A stretch of 64,000 bases of DNA, from NCBI GenBank assembly GCA_023457255.1, contig JAEWMB010000033.1, forward strand, positions 62,001-126,000, read 5' to 3'. Each line of letters opens with the position of its first letter. The stretch's first letter is position 1. Positions 18,015 through 25,996 of this stretch are shown piece by piece. Source of the DNA: Bacillota bacterium (GTDB taxonomy: Bacteria; Bacillota; Clostridia; Lachnospirales; Lachnospiraceae). Position numbers and translations under genes: made by a program. The notes under the pieces are model-generated. The model saw nothing but the letters and a program-made list of their open reading frames with translations. It did not search any database and was not told where the DNA came from.

Positions 18015-18038
18015 CTGCCCGTCTGTTGCAACGGGCAG
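18015..18038 (-). other. GC-rich hairpin in the leader of tRNA-Leu(AAG)
   Basis: CTGCCCGT pairs perfectly with ACGGGCAG around TGCAAC, AGA-type loop sequence. On the minus strand it is followed by TATTTTAT. It lies between the predicted tRNA promoter and the tRNA, so it may be a processing signal or a weak terminator for the gene at 18157-19617. Confidence 0.55.
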
Positions 18039-18043
18039 ATATT

Positions 18044-18072
18044 AATATACCATGCTTATATTGAAATTGCAA
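18044..18072 (-). promoter_or_regulatory. Promoter of tRNA-Leu(AAG)
   Basis: On the minus strand TTGCAA (18072-18067) and TATATT (18049-18044) are 17 bases apart, with an extended -10 (TGGTATATT). Confidence 0.6.
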
Positions 18073-18156
18073 GTACTTTTTTGAACTTTATAAAAACTTG
18101 AATGTATTATCTTCCAGTTATACTTTTCTTCTTCCTGATTCATTTCGTATCATAAG

Positions 18157-19617
18157 TTACTTTTTCTTATAGGAAAGGATGTAAGTGCCCGGATTGTAAA
18201 TAGTACATTGTAACGTTTTTGTTCCAGTTATATCCGTATTCATACTACCAATGACTGACTTTCTATTCGGCGTATAGTAAATTTCACAATCTTTGATATT
18301 AAACCCATCCGGAATTGTTACTCGCATAATCAGTGGAAACTCATCTATTACACTATCTGCGGAGTCCTCATTATCTACAATACCAACTTCAAATGCTATG
18401 AATTCACTATTCTTTATCGCTCTCGTTAAGACTCTGGAGACAGCGCTCGCCGGTAAACTTTCACCGGTAAATAGGGAAGCATTCACATTCTTTGGTAGGT
18501 TTACTTCAACCTTGCCTTTGTAATTACCGTTTACGGCATTAAATTTAAGCGCATTTTGAAAGGATATATTTTGAATTGCCACACCCTGAACAATAAATTC
18601 AGAGGATACTCCGCCGGCTTCTGCAATCACAATATGATATCCCTCATAGGTGATAGTTGGTGATGATAGTCTGAAATCCGTGATTTGTTGTTTCGTGCCA
18701 TCACTATATGTTGCTATGACTTCAACATCACTTTTTCGAACGGAATATCCTACTCCCACCGGGTCGCCCTTATAGGTTGCTTTTATACCGACAATGTCCT
18801 TTTGCGCACCTGTAACTTGAAAAGGAGCAGATAATCCATGATATGACGCAACAACAAGCTGTACACCGGTCTTTGTAATTATTTCAGGATTTAGAGCATA
18901 ATTATTAATTGTTTCGCTGGACCCGTCTTTATATACCGCGGTTACCTCCAGCTTTCTTGGATCAATACTTCCGCCAACCATTACAGATTCTCCGGAATAA
19001 GTTGCATAAAGAGTTAATAGCTCCTTAGGTGATGTACCGTATACTGTGATATTGTATGTTAAACTCTTATAAGCTAAAGTTATCGTATTGTTTCCGGTTG
19101 CCGTAATTACTTTATTTAATATAGTAAAATCCTCAACATTTTCACTAGTTCCATCGCTATACACAGCAGTCGCCGATATTTTTCTTAAATCCACAGAATT
19201 TCCGACGCTGACAGTCGAACCATAATAATAGGCATGAAAGCTGGATAATGTCTTTCCTATAATATAGAACCTGGCAACCTGCCCTTTGTAAATAACGATA
19301 CACTCATTAGACCCTAGCTGTGTAACTTTTGTCGTCGCTAACGTATAGCCTTTTACCTCACCTGATGTACCATCGTCATAATACGCTGTTACTTTTAACT
19401 TTTCCGGATCAATGTTATCCCCTATTAAAACAGAAGAACCCATATAATATGCACTTAGGCTTATTACTTTTGGCTCATTTACCGTATCTGCAAATGCAGT
19501 TTCAACATTATGTAAGCCAAGGGTTCCGAAAGCACCCGTAAATCCTATCAAAAATGCTGCGCTAAAGCAGGAAATCCTTCTAAAAACCTTGCTTTTTCTT
19601 AAACTTTTCCCAAGCAT
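18157..19617 (-). CDS. Secreted protein with four Big_3-like Ig domains
   Basis: A 486-residue exported protein. Residues about 15-44 form a signal peptide (FRRISCFSAAFLIGFTGAFG, cleavage near AFADTV). Four units of about 80 residues follow, each with the same pattern: 'Y.G..V.VG..id..Kl.vTA.Y.DGts..v..y', as in SVSVGNSVDLRKISATAVYSDG and SVMVGGSIDPRKLEVTAVYKDG. This fits bacterial Ig-like group 3 domains. The last 130 residues form a different beta-rich module ending in YNPGTYILSYKKK. No LPXTG or membrane anchor is seen, so it may be released or non-covalently attached. The gene lies between the two tRNA-Leu genes and upstream of the one at 17908. Confidence 0.85.
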   Translation of the reverse strand: MLGKSLRKSKVFRRISCFSAAFLIGFTGAFGTLGLHNVETAFADTVNEPKVISLSAYYMGSSVLIGDNIDPEKLKVTAYYDDGTSGEVKGYTLATTKVTQLGSNECIVIYKGQVARFYIIGKTLSSFHAYYYGSTVSVGNSVDLRKISATAVYSDGTSENVEDFTILNKVITATGNNTITLAYKSLTYNITVYGTSPKELLTLYATYSGESVMVGGSIDPRKLEVTAVYKDGSSETINNYALNPEIITKTGVQLVVASYHGLSAPFQVTGAQKDIVGIKATYKGDPVGVGYSVRKSDVEVIATYSDGTKQQITDFRLSSPTITYEGYHIVIAEAGGVSSEFIVQGVAIQNISFQNALKFNAVNGNYKGKVEVNLPKNVNASLFTGESLPASAVSRVLTRAIKNSEFIAFEVGIVDNEDSADSVIDEFPLIMRVTIPDGFNIKDCEIYYTPNRKSVIGSMNTDITGTKTLQCTIYNPGTYILSYKKK

Positions 19618-19805
19618 ACTATCACTCCTTTCTCCATCTGTTACTTGGCACCTTTATCAGAAGCTGCGAGGCAACCAGCTATCAATTCAACTTTTCTCTT
19701 ATGTTATTATCGTCATGCTATTCTATCTACTTTAGTGCTTTTCTATGATTTGTCAAATAGGATACTATTTTCCCCTGCTTAACATCTCAAAACCAATCGA
19801 TTAAA

Positions 19806-20285
19806 TTATACAGAGTACGGTAAACTAATCTTGCAGCTAAAGAATTTCATATCTTGGTTTTTCCTCTTGAATAGCCAATATCTCAGATAATCGTCCAATA
19901 GAATTGCTACTATCGCTAAGAAACACCATAGGATTGAAAACGGTAAGCAAACCTGCCCGATAAAGTTAATCTTATAATTGGTATAATCCCAGACATCCCA
20001 CTTTAATATAATATTCAGGATTATCCCGGATATTAACTCCAGTATAGTTATAATAAGGCCTCCAATTAAGGATTGTTTCCATAGCGGTGTCTTCCAGCTA
20101 AGCACCTCATTTATCAGTCCGCAAGAAACAAATGCGAATCCACCGACAACCGCCATACTCCAATGAGTATCTCCACGATATAATAATTCAATACAAATAT
20201 ATAGAAGGCCTCCTATTAAAAATAAAACTGCATGTTTCAGCACTATTTTTATTAAAGCTAACCGCTTCTCTATCAATCCCGGCAT
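19806..20285 (-). CDS. Putative ABC transporter type IV (CmpB-like) membrane protein
   Basis: A 159-residue membrane protein with four hydrophobic segments. The sequence GGLLYICIELLYRGDTHWSM and GFAFVSCGLINEVLSWKTPLW, then ISGIILNIILKWDVWDY and GQVCLPFSILWCFLAI, matches the family named putative ABC-transporter type IV (PF06541). Despite the name, no ATPase is encoded beside it, and the function of these proteins is unknown. Ribosome site AGGAGG stands seven bases before the ATG. It appears to stand alone, 188 bases upstream of the Ig-domain gene. Confidence 0.85.
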   Translation of the reverse strand: MPGLIEKRLALIKIVLKHAVLFLIGGLLYICIELLYRGDTHWSMAVVGGFAFVSCGLINEVLSWKTPLWKQSLIGGLIITILELISGIILNIILKWDVWDYTNYKINFIGQVCLPFSILWCFLAIVAILLDDYLRYWLFKRKNQDMKFFSCKISLPYSV

Positions 20286-20490
20286 CGATAGCCTCCTGAC
20301 CTTAAATTCCTATTTATTACTGTGATTTCCTTATCTACATTATAAATAACTATTATCAATTGCGTCAATCAAAATAAGATTATTTATAGAAAGCCCTCAA
20401 CAGAATCCGTGTAACATAGCCTCAAATTAATAAAACCTCTAAGATTTCTCTTAAAGGTTCTTCTGAAATATATCTGTGATTGATGACTAA

Positions 20491-20510
20491 TTTACTGAAA
20501 ATATATCTAC
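20491..20510. repeat. 20-base repeat, copy 1
   Basis: TTTACTGAAAATATATCTAC lies just after the first small paralogue gene on its downstream side. It matches 21858-21877 at 19 of 20 positions. Confidence 0.55.
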
Positions 20511-20867
20511 TTACCACATTTCCCGTGATATAATCGAGATAGTAATATCATCTTCTGAAACTGTCGTATGCGGATTATCCAAATCACCCTTCACTTCCAA
20601 TATTACTTGATTTAATACCTTATGGTATTTTTCTCTGCTAGGTTCTATCAATGGATTTCTTGTTGAGATTGCTACAATTGCCCGCTCCAAGGGGCTACTA
20701 TCTCTGCAAACAAGCATTTTTTCTACCAGTTTAGCACCAATAAATATTCCTGCTTCATAATAAAATTTATTTGCCGCCTCAGTCCAGCTATGAACCACTC
20801 TCTCCAGATTAAAGTTTATGTTCTTTATACTGGTAAATGTTATTTCGTATCTTTCCGTATCGAACAT
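20511..20867 (-). CDS. Small protein of an unrecognised family, paralogue 1 of 3
   Basis: A 118-residue soluble-looking protein without signal peptide or membrane helix. It shares with the genes at 21266 and 22134 the start MF(D/N)TE(R/K)YE, an FT segment at residues 11-12, a central W..AA...Y...G(I/L)(F/Y)(I/V) motif around residues 28-45, and a conserved RNP(L/I/M) near residue 72. Spacing of the motifs is nearly the same in all three, so they derive from duplications. No known domain was recognised. The gene has its own ribosome site (AAGAGG) and is separated from the next copy by about 400 bases, which argues for separate transcription. Confidence 0.75.
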   Translation of the reverse strand: MFDTERYEITFTSIKNINFNLERVVHSWTEAANKFYYEAGIFIGAKLVEKMLVCRDSSPLERAIVAISTRNPLIEPSREKYHKVLNQVILEVKGDLDNPHTTVSEDDITISIISREMW

Positions 20868-21265
20868 AGAATAAACCTCTTTTTTACTATTCTATGCTTT
20901 TCTTCGCTTATATTCACTTATTCCTGCCTCAAATTTATTGAAATGACTTTGCCTTGGTTCTAACTATATCTTCTTTATAAACATAAAGGTTACAACAGGC
21001 TAAAATAAATAGGATGAATGATAATAATTAAATATACCAGTAAAGGCGGTTATACTTAAAAACTTACAACATAACCGCCTAATTCCTTCCAAAGCCGCAT
21101 AATACCATCCTGACTCATTCTTTGCTTTCTAAATTTTCAAGTATCTGTTTTTCCTTCCTGCCAGCCACTTCTTGAATTCGTCCCCGCTTGCTACTCTATC
21201 CCCTATTTTTAATCTTCGATGTTGTCACCTTTGTTTCCGTAGGCTACCTATTTTTACTCACTATT

Positions 21266-21607
21266 TTATTTTAGATTAACTTCTACTGCTGTTCTTATCA
21301 TATTTACTCTTATATTTCCTGTCATATAACTCGTCAAATTGACTACCTGCTGCAGCACTCCATAAAAATGATCAGCATTTGGTTCACTTATCGGATTTCT
21401 AATTAAGGCAGCCACAATAGTTCTCTCGAAATTATTAGGGTCATCACATACTACCATTGCTTCAGCAAACAAAGCTCCAATGTAAAGCCCTAATTCTCTA
21501 TATACCTTGTATGCAGCCAGCCTCCAATTATGTGATACTTCGCTTAAATTAAACTTCATACTGTCAACACCCGTAAAAAGCACTTCGTATTTCTCTGTAT
21601 TGAACAT
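21266..21607 (-). CDS. Small protein of an unrecognised family, paralogue 2 of 3
   Basis: A 113-residue paralogue of the neighbours. The shared features are MFNTEKYEVLFTG at the start, NWRLAAYKVYRELGLYIGAL in the middle, and ALIRNPISEP near residue 70; the last 30 residues diverge. The residues between the motifs differ widely among the copies, suggesting old duplication or diversifying selection. Ribosome site AAAGGA. No signal peptide, metal motif or enzyme motif is visible. Confidence 0.75.
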   Translation of the reverse strand: MFNTEKYEVLFTGVDSMKFNLSEVSHNWRLAAYKVYRELGLYIGALFAEAMVVCDDPNNFERTIVAALIRNPISEPNADHFYGVLQQVVNLTSYMTGNIRVNMIRTAVEVNLK

Positions 21608-22133
21608 CCGAAAATATCCTTTTCTTTTATCATATGCATTAATATAATTGTATCCACTCCTAAAACTTTGATATGATTCATTTTATCCAGTGCATTTATC
21701 TTTTTGTCGCATTTTGTTACTAAGATCAGTTGAAATCAGAATATGAGGAATTACTTAAGGATAAGCCTTCCTACAATGTAGATAAATAAGAGTTATATAA
21801 TTCTTAAAACTGAGTTGAGCAGGAAGGTTCCAAATTATGCAGTTATAAATTTAGCGCTTTACTGAAAATGTATCTACCGATGGTCCTAAGGTGTTCAAAA
21901 TCATATAGTTGTAAATCTAGTGCTCCCGAATCAATCGGTTTTATAAAGCGGATTAATGCTAAGATAGAACATATTACCTTTATTAGAAGAACTAGAACTA
22001 GTAATATGTGGAGATAAAAAAATGGAATTTCAAAGATCTCATCTTTGGAGTAAGGTATTATATATCCATTCCTAATTCAGTAGAAATAGGATGCATGACA
22101 CCTGGATTTTTTCTATTATTTTCTTAGATGGTC
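21608..22133. other. Gene-free stretch between paralogues 2 and 3
   Basis: 526 bases without a supported gene. It contains repeat copy 2 (21858-21877) and a loosely repeated 'AGTTGTAAATCTAG/AGTTATAAATTTAG' pair near 21840 and 21910. No promoter or RNA was identified with confidence. Confidence 0.4.
21858..21877. repeat. 20-base repeat, copy 2
   Basis: TTTACTGAAAATGTATCTAC, one mismatch from 20491-20510. It lies between paralogues 2 and 3 and may be a leftover of the duplication that made the gene family. Confidence 0.5.
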
Positions 22134-22475
22134 TTACATTATTATTGCATTAACTTGTAGTTGTGATAAGCTGATAAAAGGATAATTCAGGATAACCTTT
22201 ACGTTATTAACGACTTCCCTTAACGCCTCAAAATATAACGTTTCATCTGTATCTATCATTGGATTTCTTGTCGATAATACTCCATAAGCGATAACCGATG
22301 GCATACTATTTTTATAAACTATCTCTCTCTCTATAAATTGTCCGTTTACAAAGATGCCAGCCTTGCCGTAAACGACCTGCGCTGCTGTATTCCAACCGTT
22401 CTTTAATGTTTTCAGGTTAAAACTATCACTTTTATCTGCAGTAAACATTATCTCATAACGCTCTGTATTAAACAT
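22134..22475 (-). CDS. Small protein of an unrecognised family, paralogue 3 of 3
   Basis: A 113-residue paralogue with the same layout: MFNTERYEIMFTADKS, then GWNTAAQVVYGKAGIFVNGQ, then LSTRNPMIDTDETLYFEALR. The C-terminal segment (NNVKVILNYPFISLSQLQVN) resembles the corresponding part of copies 1 and 2 in hydrophobic pattern only. Ribosome site GGGAG. The three genes point the same way and lie in a stretch bounded by two tRNA-Leu genes. No function can be assigned. Confidence 0.75.
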   Translation of the reverse strand: MFNTERYEIMFTADKSDSFNLKTLKNGWNTAAQVVYGKAGIFVNGQFIEREIVYKNSMPSVIAYGVLSTRNPMIDTDETLYFEALREVVNNVKVILNYPFISLSQLQVNAIIM

Positions 22476-22835
22476 ATAACTCCCTTTCAGCTACCTTTTC
22501 CCATAGATATGAAACCAAATCCACAATATAATACTTTATATTGACTCCAAATAATGTATTAACGCTCAGTTTCCGTGTAAGCACCAAAATATTTTTTATA
22601 ATTATGCTATGCAGGAGATAATTAAATGTTACAAAGACAAGAGGCTTCCTCTATTTCTTAAATTTACTTTATGTAAGATTGGCGGATTTTACAAGTTTAT
22701 GTTATTGGATTACCGATTGGATCTATTCTATTTCGTTGTACGAATTTAGATATGACCATGATAATCTAATTAATCATTTACCAATTTTTATTTCACCATT
22801 AATCAAACAATTACAAACACCGCAAGCAAAAGAAA
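22476..22835. other. Gene-free stretch upstream of paralogue 3
   Basis: 360 bases, very AT-rich, no gene seen. It must hold the promoter for the gene at 22134-22475, but no clear pair of boxes could be chosen. Confidence 0.4.
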
Positions 22836-22879
22836 AACAGCCGCTAAACCCTTGATTGTACTGGATTTAACGGCTGTTC
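22836..22879 (-). terminator. Terminator after tRNA-Leu(CAG)
   Basis: On the minus strand AACAGCCGTTAAA pairs with TTTAGCGGCTGTT and is followed by a short T run. It lies 8 bases behind the tRNA. Confidence 0.82.
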
Positions 22880-22887
22880 TTCTATAC

Positions 22888-22971
22888 TGCAGTTGATGGG
22901 ACTTGAACCCACACTCAGTTGCCTGAACATGAACCTGAATCATGCGCGTATGCCAATTCCGCCACAACTGC
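22888..22971 (-). tRNA. tRNA-Leu, anticodon CAG
   Basis: An 84-base class II tRNA with acceptor arms GCAGTTG/CAACTGC, discriminator A and no encoded CCA. The anticodon stem CATGA/TCATG encloses TTCAGGT, so the anticodon is CAG, reading CTG. D-arm sequence TGGCGGAATTGGCATACGCG is identical to that in the tRNA at 17908. Confidence 0.93.
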
Positions 22972-22997
22972 ATATTATATTGAAAATCGACTTTATA

Positions 22998-23026
22998 ATT
23001 ATAACACTATTGTCCACAGATTTCAA
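22998..23026 (-). promoter_or_regulatory. Promoter of tRNA-Leu(CAG)
   Basis: On the minus strand TTGAAA (23026-23021) and a perfect TATAAT (23003-22998) are 17 bases apart, about 27 bases ahead of the tRNA. Confidence 0.7.
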
Positions 23027-23336
23027 CTACAAACTATAGTTCATTCATGCAATCAAAAAGTTGTATATAAATATTATTCATATAATTACAGAGGAATTAA
23101 TAAGATTTGCTATTCAAAAAGCTGTATTAAATTTCTACTCTATCTTTAAACTTTCTAATTACATGATATGGTTTCTCATCATATGTGTTATTAATATATA
23201 ATAATCACATTTTGCGAAATATATTATGTATTTTTATTTATTTTAACTTATATTTTTTCTAATTCATATTTCGACAAAATAGAACAAAATTTTTCTTATC
23301 ATTTGTTACCATATTGTGACTTTTTCTGTTATTTAT

Positions 23337-23365
23337 TTGTAATTATTTCATATTCATGTTATAAT
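23337..23365 (+). promoter_or_regulatory. Promoter of the LuxR-type regulator
   Basis: TTGTAA (23337-23342), a 17-base spacer, and TATAAT (23360-23365) with an upstream TG (extended -10). It overlaps the longest reading frame, which shows that translation starts later, at 23399. Confidence 0.7.
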
Positions 23366-23398
23366 ACGAATAGCGTTTCCGATATAAGGAGGTCTATG

Positions 23399-24733
23399 AT
23401 GCGATTCGAGTATGTTCATAACCAGTATATGGCAACATCTGTCATAGAATGGAAAGATAATGAGTTAATGTTATCCTATTGTGATGAACGTTTTTGTCAG
23501 CTTCTTAATATTCCCTATTCGATTAAGCATCCAATGCCACTAAAAAATTACATCAACGAACTAGACTACCAAATGTTGAAAGGTGCCATCAGAAAACTAG
23601 ATTCTGACCATAACACATTTCGATGCTATAAAAAAGTAAAAGTTGATAATGATTACCTGCCATATGTTATCTCAATAGTATCAGTATCCTATCACAGTAA
23701 AATATACTACTTTTGTTTTGCAGTAATGGTACAAGCCCCCACAGTACGGAAAGGCTTGAATTTTCCTCTTGATGTGAATCATATTTTATACAATTCTACG
23801 AATGACCTCTTATTTACAGTTCAATTGCTTGATTATAAGGAACTGCAGATAACTACATACAATGCATCGTTTCTAAACTACCTTAAACTTTCGAGAATAC
23901 ATGAAGAAAAAAAAAGATTGAGCGAAATTGTACCACCTTATGTATTACATTTTTTTATGAATAATGTGATACATGTACTTGAATTTGGTAAGACATATCG
24001 CAGTACACTTCACTATACCTGTTCTCAACCGGATTTTACAAAATACTGTGTACCAGGAAACGGCGCTTATCACCTCGAAGTTACTTTTGTTCCATTGTAT
24101 CAGCATCATTATGATCGAGCAGTACTTTGTTGTGCCAGGGATATGACAGCTGAAGTGGAAGCAAAAAAATTTGCATCGGATTTGCTTGAAGAATATAGTA
24201 TCCTTTTTCACGCCACCACGAATGCTGCTGCTGTATTAAAGGTTGAATCAAAAGAAAAAGTTACAATTGAGCGAATTAACCCCGTAATGACTGAGTTCTT
24301 ACAAAAGTATTCCTTATTTAGTATGTCTGCCTTGTTAAAAAGCAAACATTGGACAGAGCTTTTTACAAAACGTACTTCTATAGAAGCTCCTGTGACTTTT
24401 CCTTCTGGAAGAATAAACTTTTATTTTAAATTAATCTTAATACCAATTTTATATAAAGAGCATATTCATAAAGTATTTATTATTATTATAGATAATACTG
24501 AGCAAGTTCGATTAAATTCTGGAAGCAGCATATCATTAACGCCAAGAGAGAAGCAGGTCATCACTCTAGCAGCAGAAGGTGGAAAAAACAGCTATATTGC
24601 TTCCAAACTTGGAATCACCGTTGGAACTGTGAAACGGACTCTTTCTAATGCTTATAATAAGCTCAATATTAACTCACGTGTGGAGTTGCTTCACTATTAC
24701 TATAATGAACAACTTGGGGGCCCGTATGTGTGA
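23399..24733 (+). CDS. LuxR-type response regulator with PAS-like sensory region
   Basis: A cytoplasmic regulator of 444 residues. The last 65 residues form a LuxR/GerE helix-turn-helix (SLTPREKQVITLAAEGGKNS, then KLGITVGTVKRTLSNAYNKL). The N-terminal 370 residues contain two or three PAS-like segments: one around residues 10-110 (ELMLSYCDERFCQLLNIPYS), one around 130-250 ending in a VLCCARDMTAEVEAKK turn, and one near 260-360 ending IIIDNTEQVR. The ends resemble the last strand of PAS domains, but sequence support is weak. No phosphoacceptor domain and no transmembrane helix are present, so it probably senses a small internal ligand. The start at 23399 was chosen because AAGGAGG lies six bases upstream. 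Confidence 0.82.
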   Translation: MRFEYVHNQYMATSVIEWKDNELMLSYCDERFCQLLNIPYSIKHPMPLKNYINELDYQMLKGAIRKLDSDHNTFRCYKKVKVDNDYLPYVISIVSVSYHSKIYYFCFAVMVQAPTVRKGLNFPLDVNHILYNSTNDLLFTVQLLDYKELQITTYNASFLNYLKLSRIHEEKKRLSEIVPPYVLHFFMNNVIHVLEFGKTYRSTLHYTCSQPDFTKYCVPGNGAYHLEVTFVPLYQHHYDRAVLCCARDMTAEVEAKKFASDLLEEYSILFHATTNAAAVLKVESKEKVTIERINPVMTEFLQKYSLFSMSALLKSKHWTELFTKRTSIEAPVTFPSGRINFYFKLILIPILYKEHIHKVFIIIIDNTEQVRLNSGSSISLTPREKQVITLAAEGGKNSYIASKLGITVGTVKRTLSNAYNKLNINSRVELLHYYYNEQLGGPYV

Positions 24734-24962
24734 ATATTAAGTTTGTTATATGATATTTTCTACATTATTCGACATATCAACCAAAGTTGTATATCAAGAT
24801 GTCGAATTAGAAAATATAATAGGTTTAACACGTTAATGTTAGAAATTTACAAAACGTGCGTAACAAGCAAGAAATCTATTATCTTGCTTGCTGCAAACAG
24901 TAACTATAGCAAGTTACTGAAATTAAAATAGCGATGATACCATCGTTTGCGTAAGGAGAGAA

Positions 24963-25316
24963 ATGAAACATATGTCGAACACAATTAAAACAACAAACCC
25001 CGCAACTGTTGACAATGAATTCGTAAATCCAGAGCAATGGTCTGTATCCGAGGACAAGTATACGATCAAGTATGAACTGCTCTACTCGGTTAACCCTTAT
25101 TTTGAGGAGTATGAGTTATGGGAGTACGGTATTCGTTGTGAACTCTACAATCAGAATCTTGAGCTATTAAATGATTCCGTAGTTAGAAATGTCAGCAAAG
25201 ATAAAGCTTACGTTAATAGCATCCTCGACCTTTTAATCAAACATAAGGTTTTCCCAGTGCACCTAAATGATGTTATCTCTGATAAACTGATAGAAGATAC
25301 TTGCTATGCTAGTTAA
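24963..25316 (+). CDS. DUF6514-like protein
   Basis: A 117-residue protein. The core YELLYSVNPYFEEYELWEYG, then IRCELYNQNLELLNDSVVRN and the end KHKVFPVHLNDVISD fits the small clostridial family called DUF6514, usually 90-110 residues long. Function unknown. Ribosome site AAGGAG stands just before the ATG; an ATG four codons later is possible. It is probably transcribed separately from the LuxR gene 230 bases upstream, and it shares a bidirectional terminator with dtd. Confidence 0.7.
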   Translation: MKHMSNTIKTTNPATVDNEFVNPEQWSVSEDKYTIKYELLYSVNPYFEEYELWEYGIRCELYNQNLELLNDSVVRNVSKDKAYVNSILDLLIKHKVFPVHLNDVISDKLIEDTCYAS

Positions 25317-25385
25317 ATATACATAGATAACCTCCCCGAAAATAAAAGTAAGCATCGTGAAAGGATATTGCTTTTAACGCTTTAA

Positions 25386-25432
25386 AAACTCTCCATGGAG
25401 TGCAGATTCTTATGCATTCCATGGAGAGTTTA
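25386..25432. terminator. Bidirectional terminator between converging genes
   Basis: AAACTCTCCATGGA pairs perfectly with TCCATGGAGAGTTT around an 18-base loop that itself contains a TGCA/TGCA pairing. It serves both the DUF6514-like gene and dtd. Confidence 0.85.
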
Positions 25433-25438
25433 CTCTGC

Positions 25439-25888
25439 TTACTTTCTAATTGATTCATCAAGAATAATAGTAAAAGGACCATCATTTATCAGGGATACTT
25501 TCATGTCAGCCCCAAAACTCCCTGTCTCAACCCTATATCCTTCTTCTTTACACTTCAAAATAAAGTAGTTGTAAAGTTCTTCTGCCTCTTTAGGAGCAGC
25601 AGCATTTATAAAACTTGGCCGGTTTCCTTTACTTGTATCTGCATACAAAGTAAATTGGGATATAAGAAGGAGCTCTCCGGATACATCTGCTAATGACAAA
25701 TTAGTCTTACCTTGCTCATCTTCAAAGAGCCTTAGCTTTAGTAATTTATTTCTATAGAAATCAGCCGTCTCTTTGGTATCCTCCTTCCCTATACCTAAAA
25801 GAACTACATATCCTTTCGAAATCTTACCAATGATCTTTTCATCAACTGCTACGTTCGCTTCCCTTACCCTTTGTATCACTAACTTCAT
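25439..25888 (-). CDS. dtd: D-aminoacyl-tRNA deacylase
   Basis: Cytoplasmic editing enzyme that removes D-amino acids (and glycine) from mischarged tRNAs. Length 149 is standard. The catalytic motif SQFTLYADTSKGNRPSF (residues about 77-93) and the cross-subunit motif NDGPFTIILD with the Gly-cisPro equivalent (GPFT) are present, as is the start MKLVIQRVREANVAVD. Transcribed on the minus strand, 108 bases after deoB; probably expressed alone or with it. Confidence 0.95.
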   Translation of the reverse strand: MKLVIQRVREANVAVDEKIIGKISKGYVVLLGIGKEDTKETADFYRNKLLKLRLFEDEQGKTNLSLADVSGELLLISQFTLYADTSKGNRPSFINAAAPKEAEELYNYFILKCKEEGYRVETGSFGADMKVSLINDGPFTIILDESIRK

Positions 25889-25996
25889 GCTTTCTCCATT
25901 CTTGCTTAAATTTCAATATGAAGCCTTGCCAAAATATCTGCGGCATAAACCCCCTGATGAAAATATAATTCTCAACTCTGTCTTATTGCAGGTAAT

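Noticed and set aside
19618..19700. Leader of the Ig-domain gene resembling the 3' part of a c-di-GMP riboswitch (AGCTGGTTGCC)
   Set aside because: The 5' half of the known motif, including the GCAAAGCC segment, is absent; similarity too short.
17908..22971. The two tRNA-Leu genes as att sites of an integrative element
   Set aside because: No integrase, no exact direct repeat of tRNA ends beyond ordinary tRNA similarity; kept only as a finding about the region.
23303..23398. Upstream extension of the LuxR regulator
   Set aside because: It overlaps the promoter and the ribosome site; the start was set at 23399.
24743..24931. 62-codon frame behind the LuxR gene
   Set aside because: No good ribosome site, no protein-like pattern; the true gene follows at 24963.
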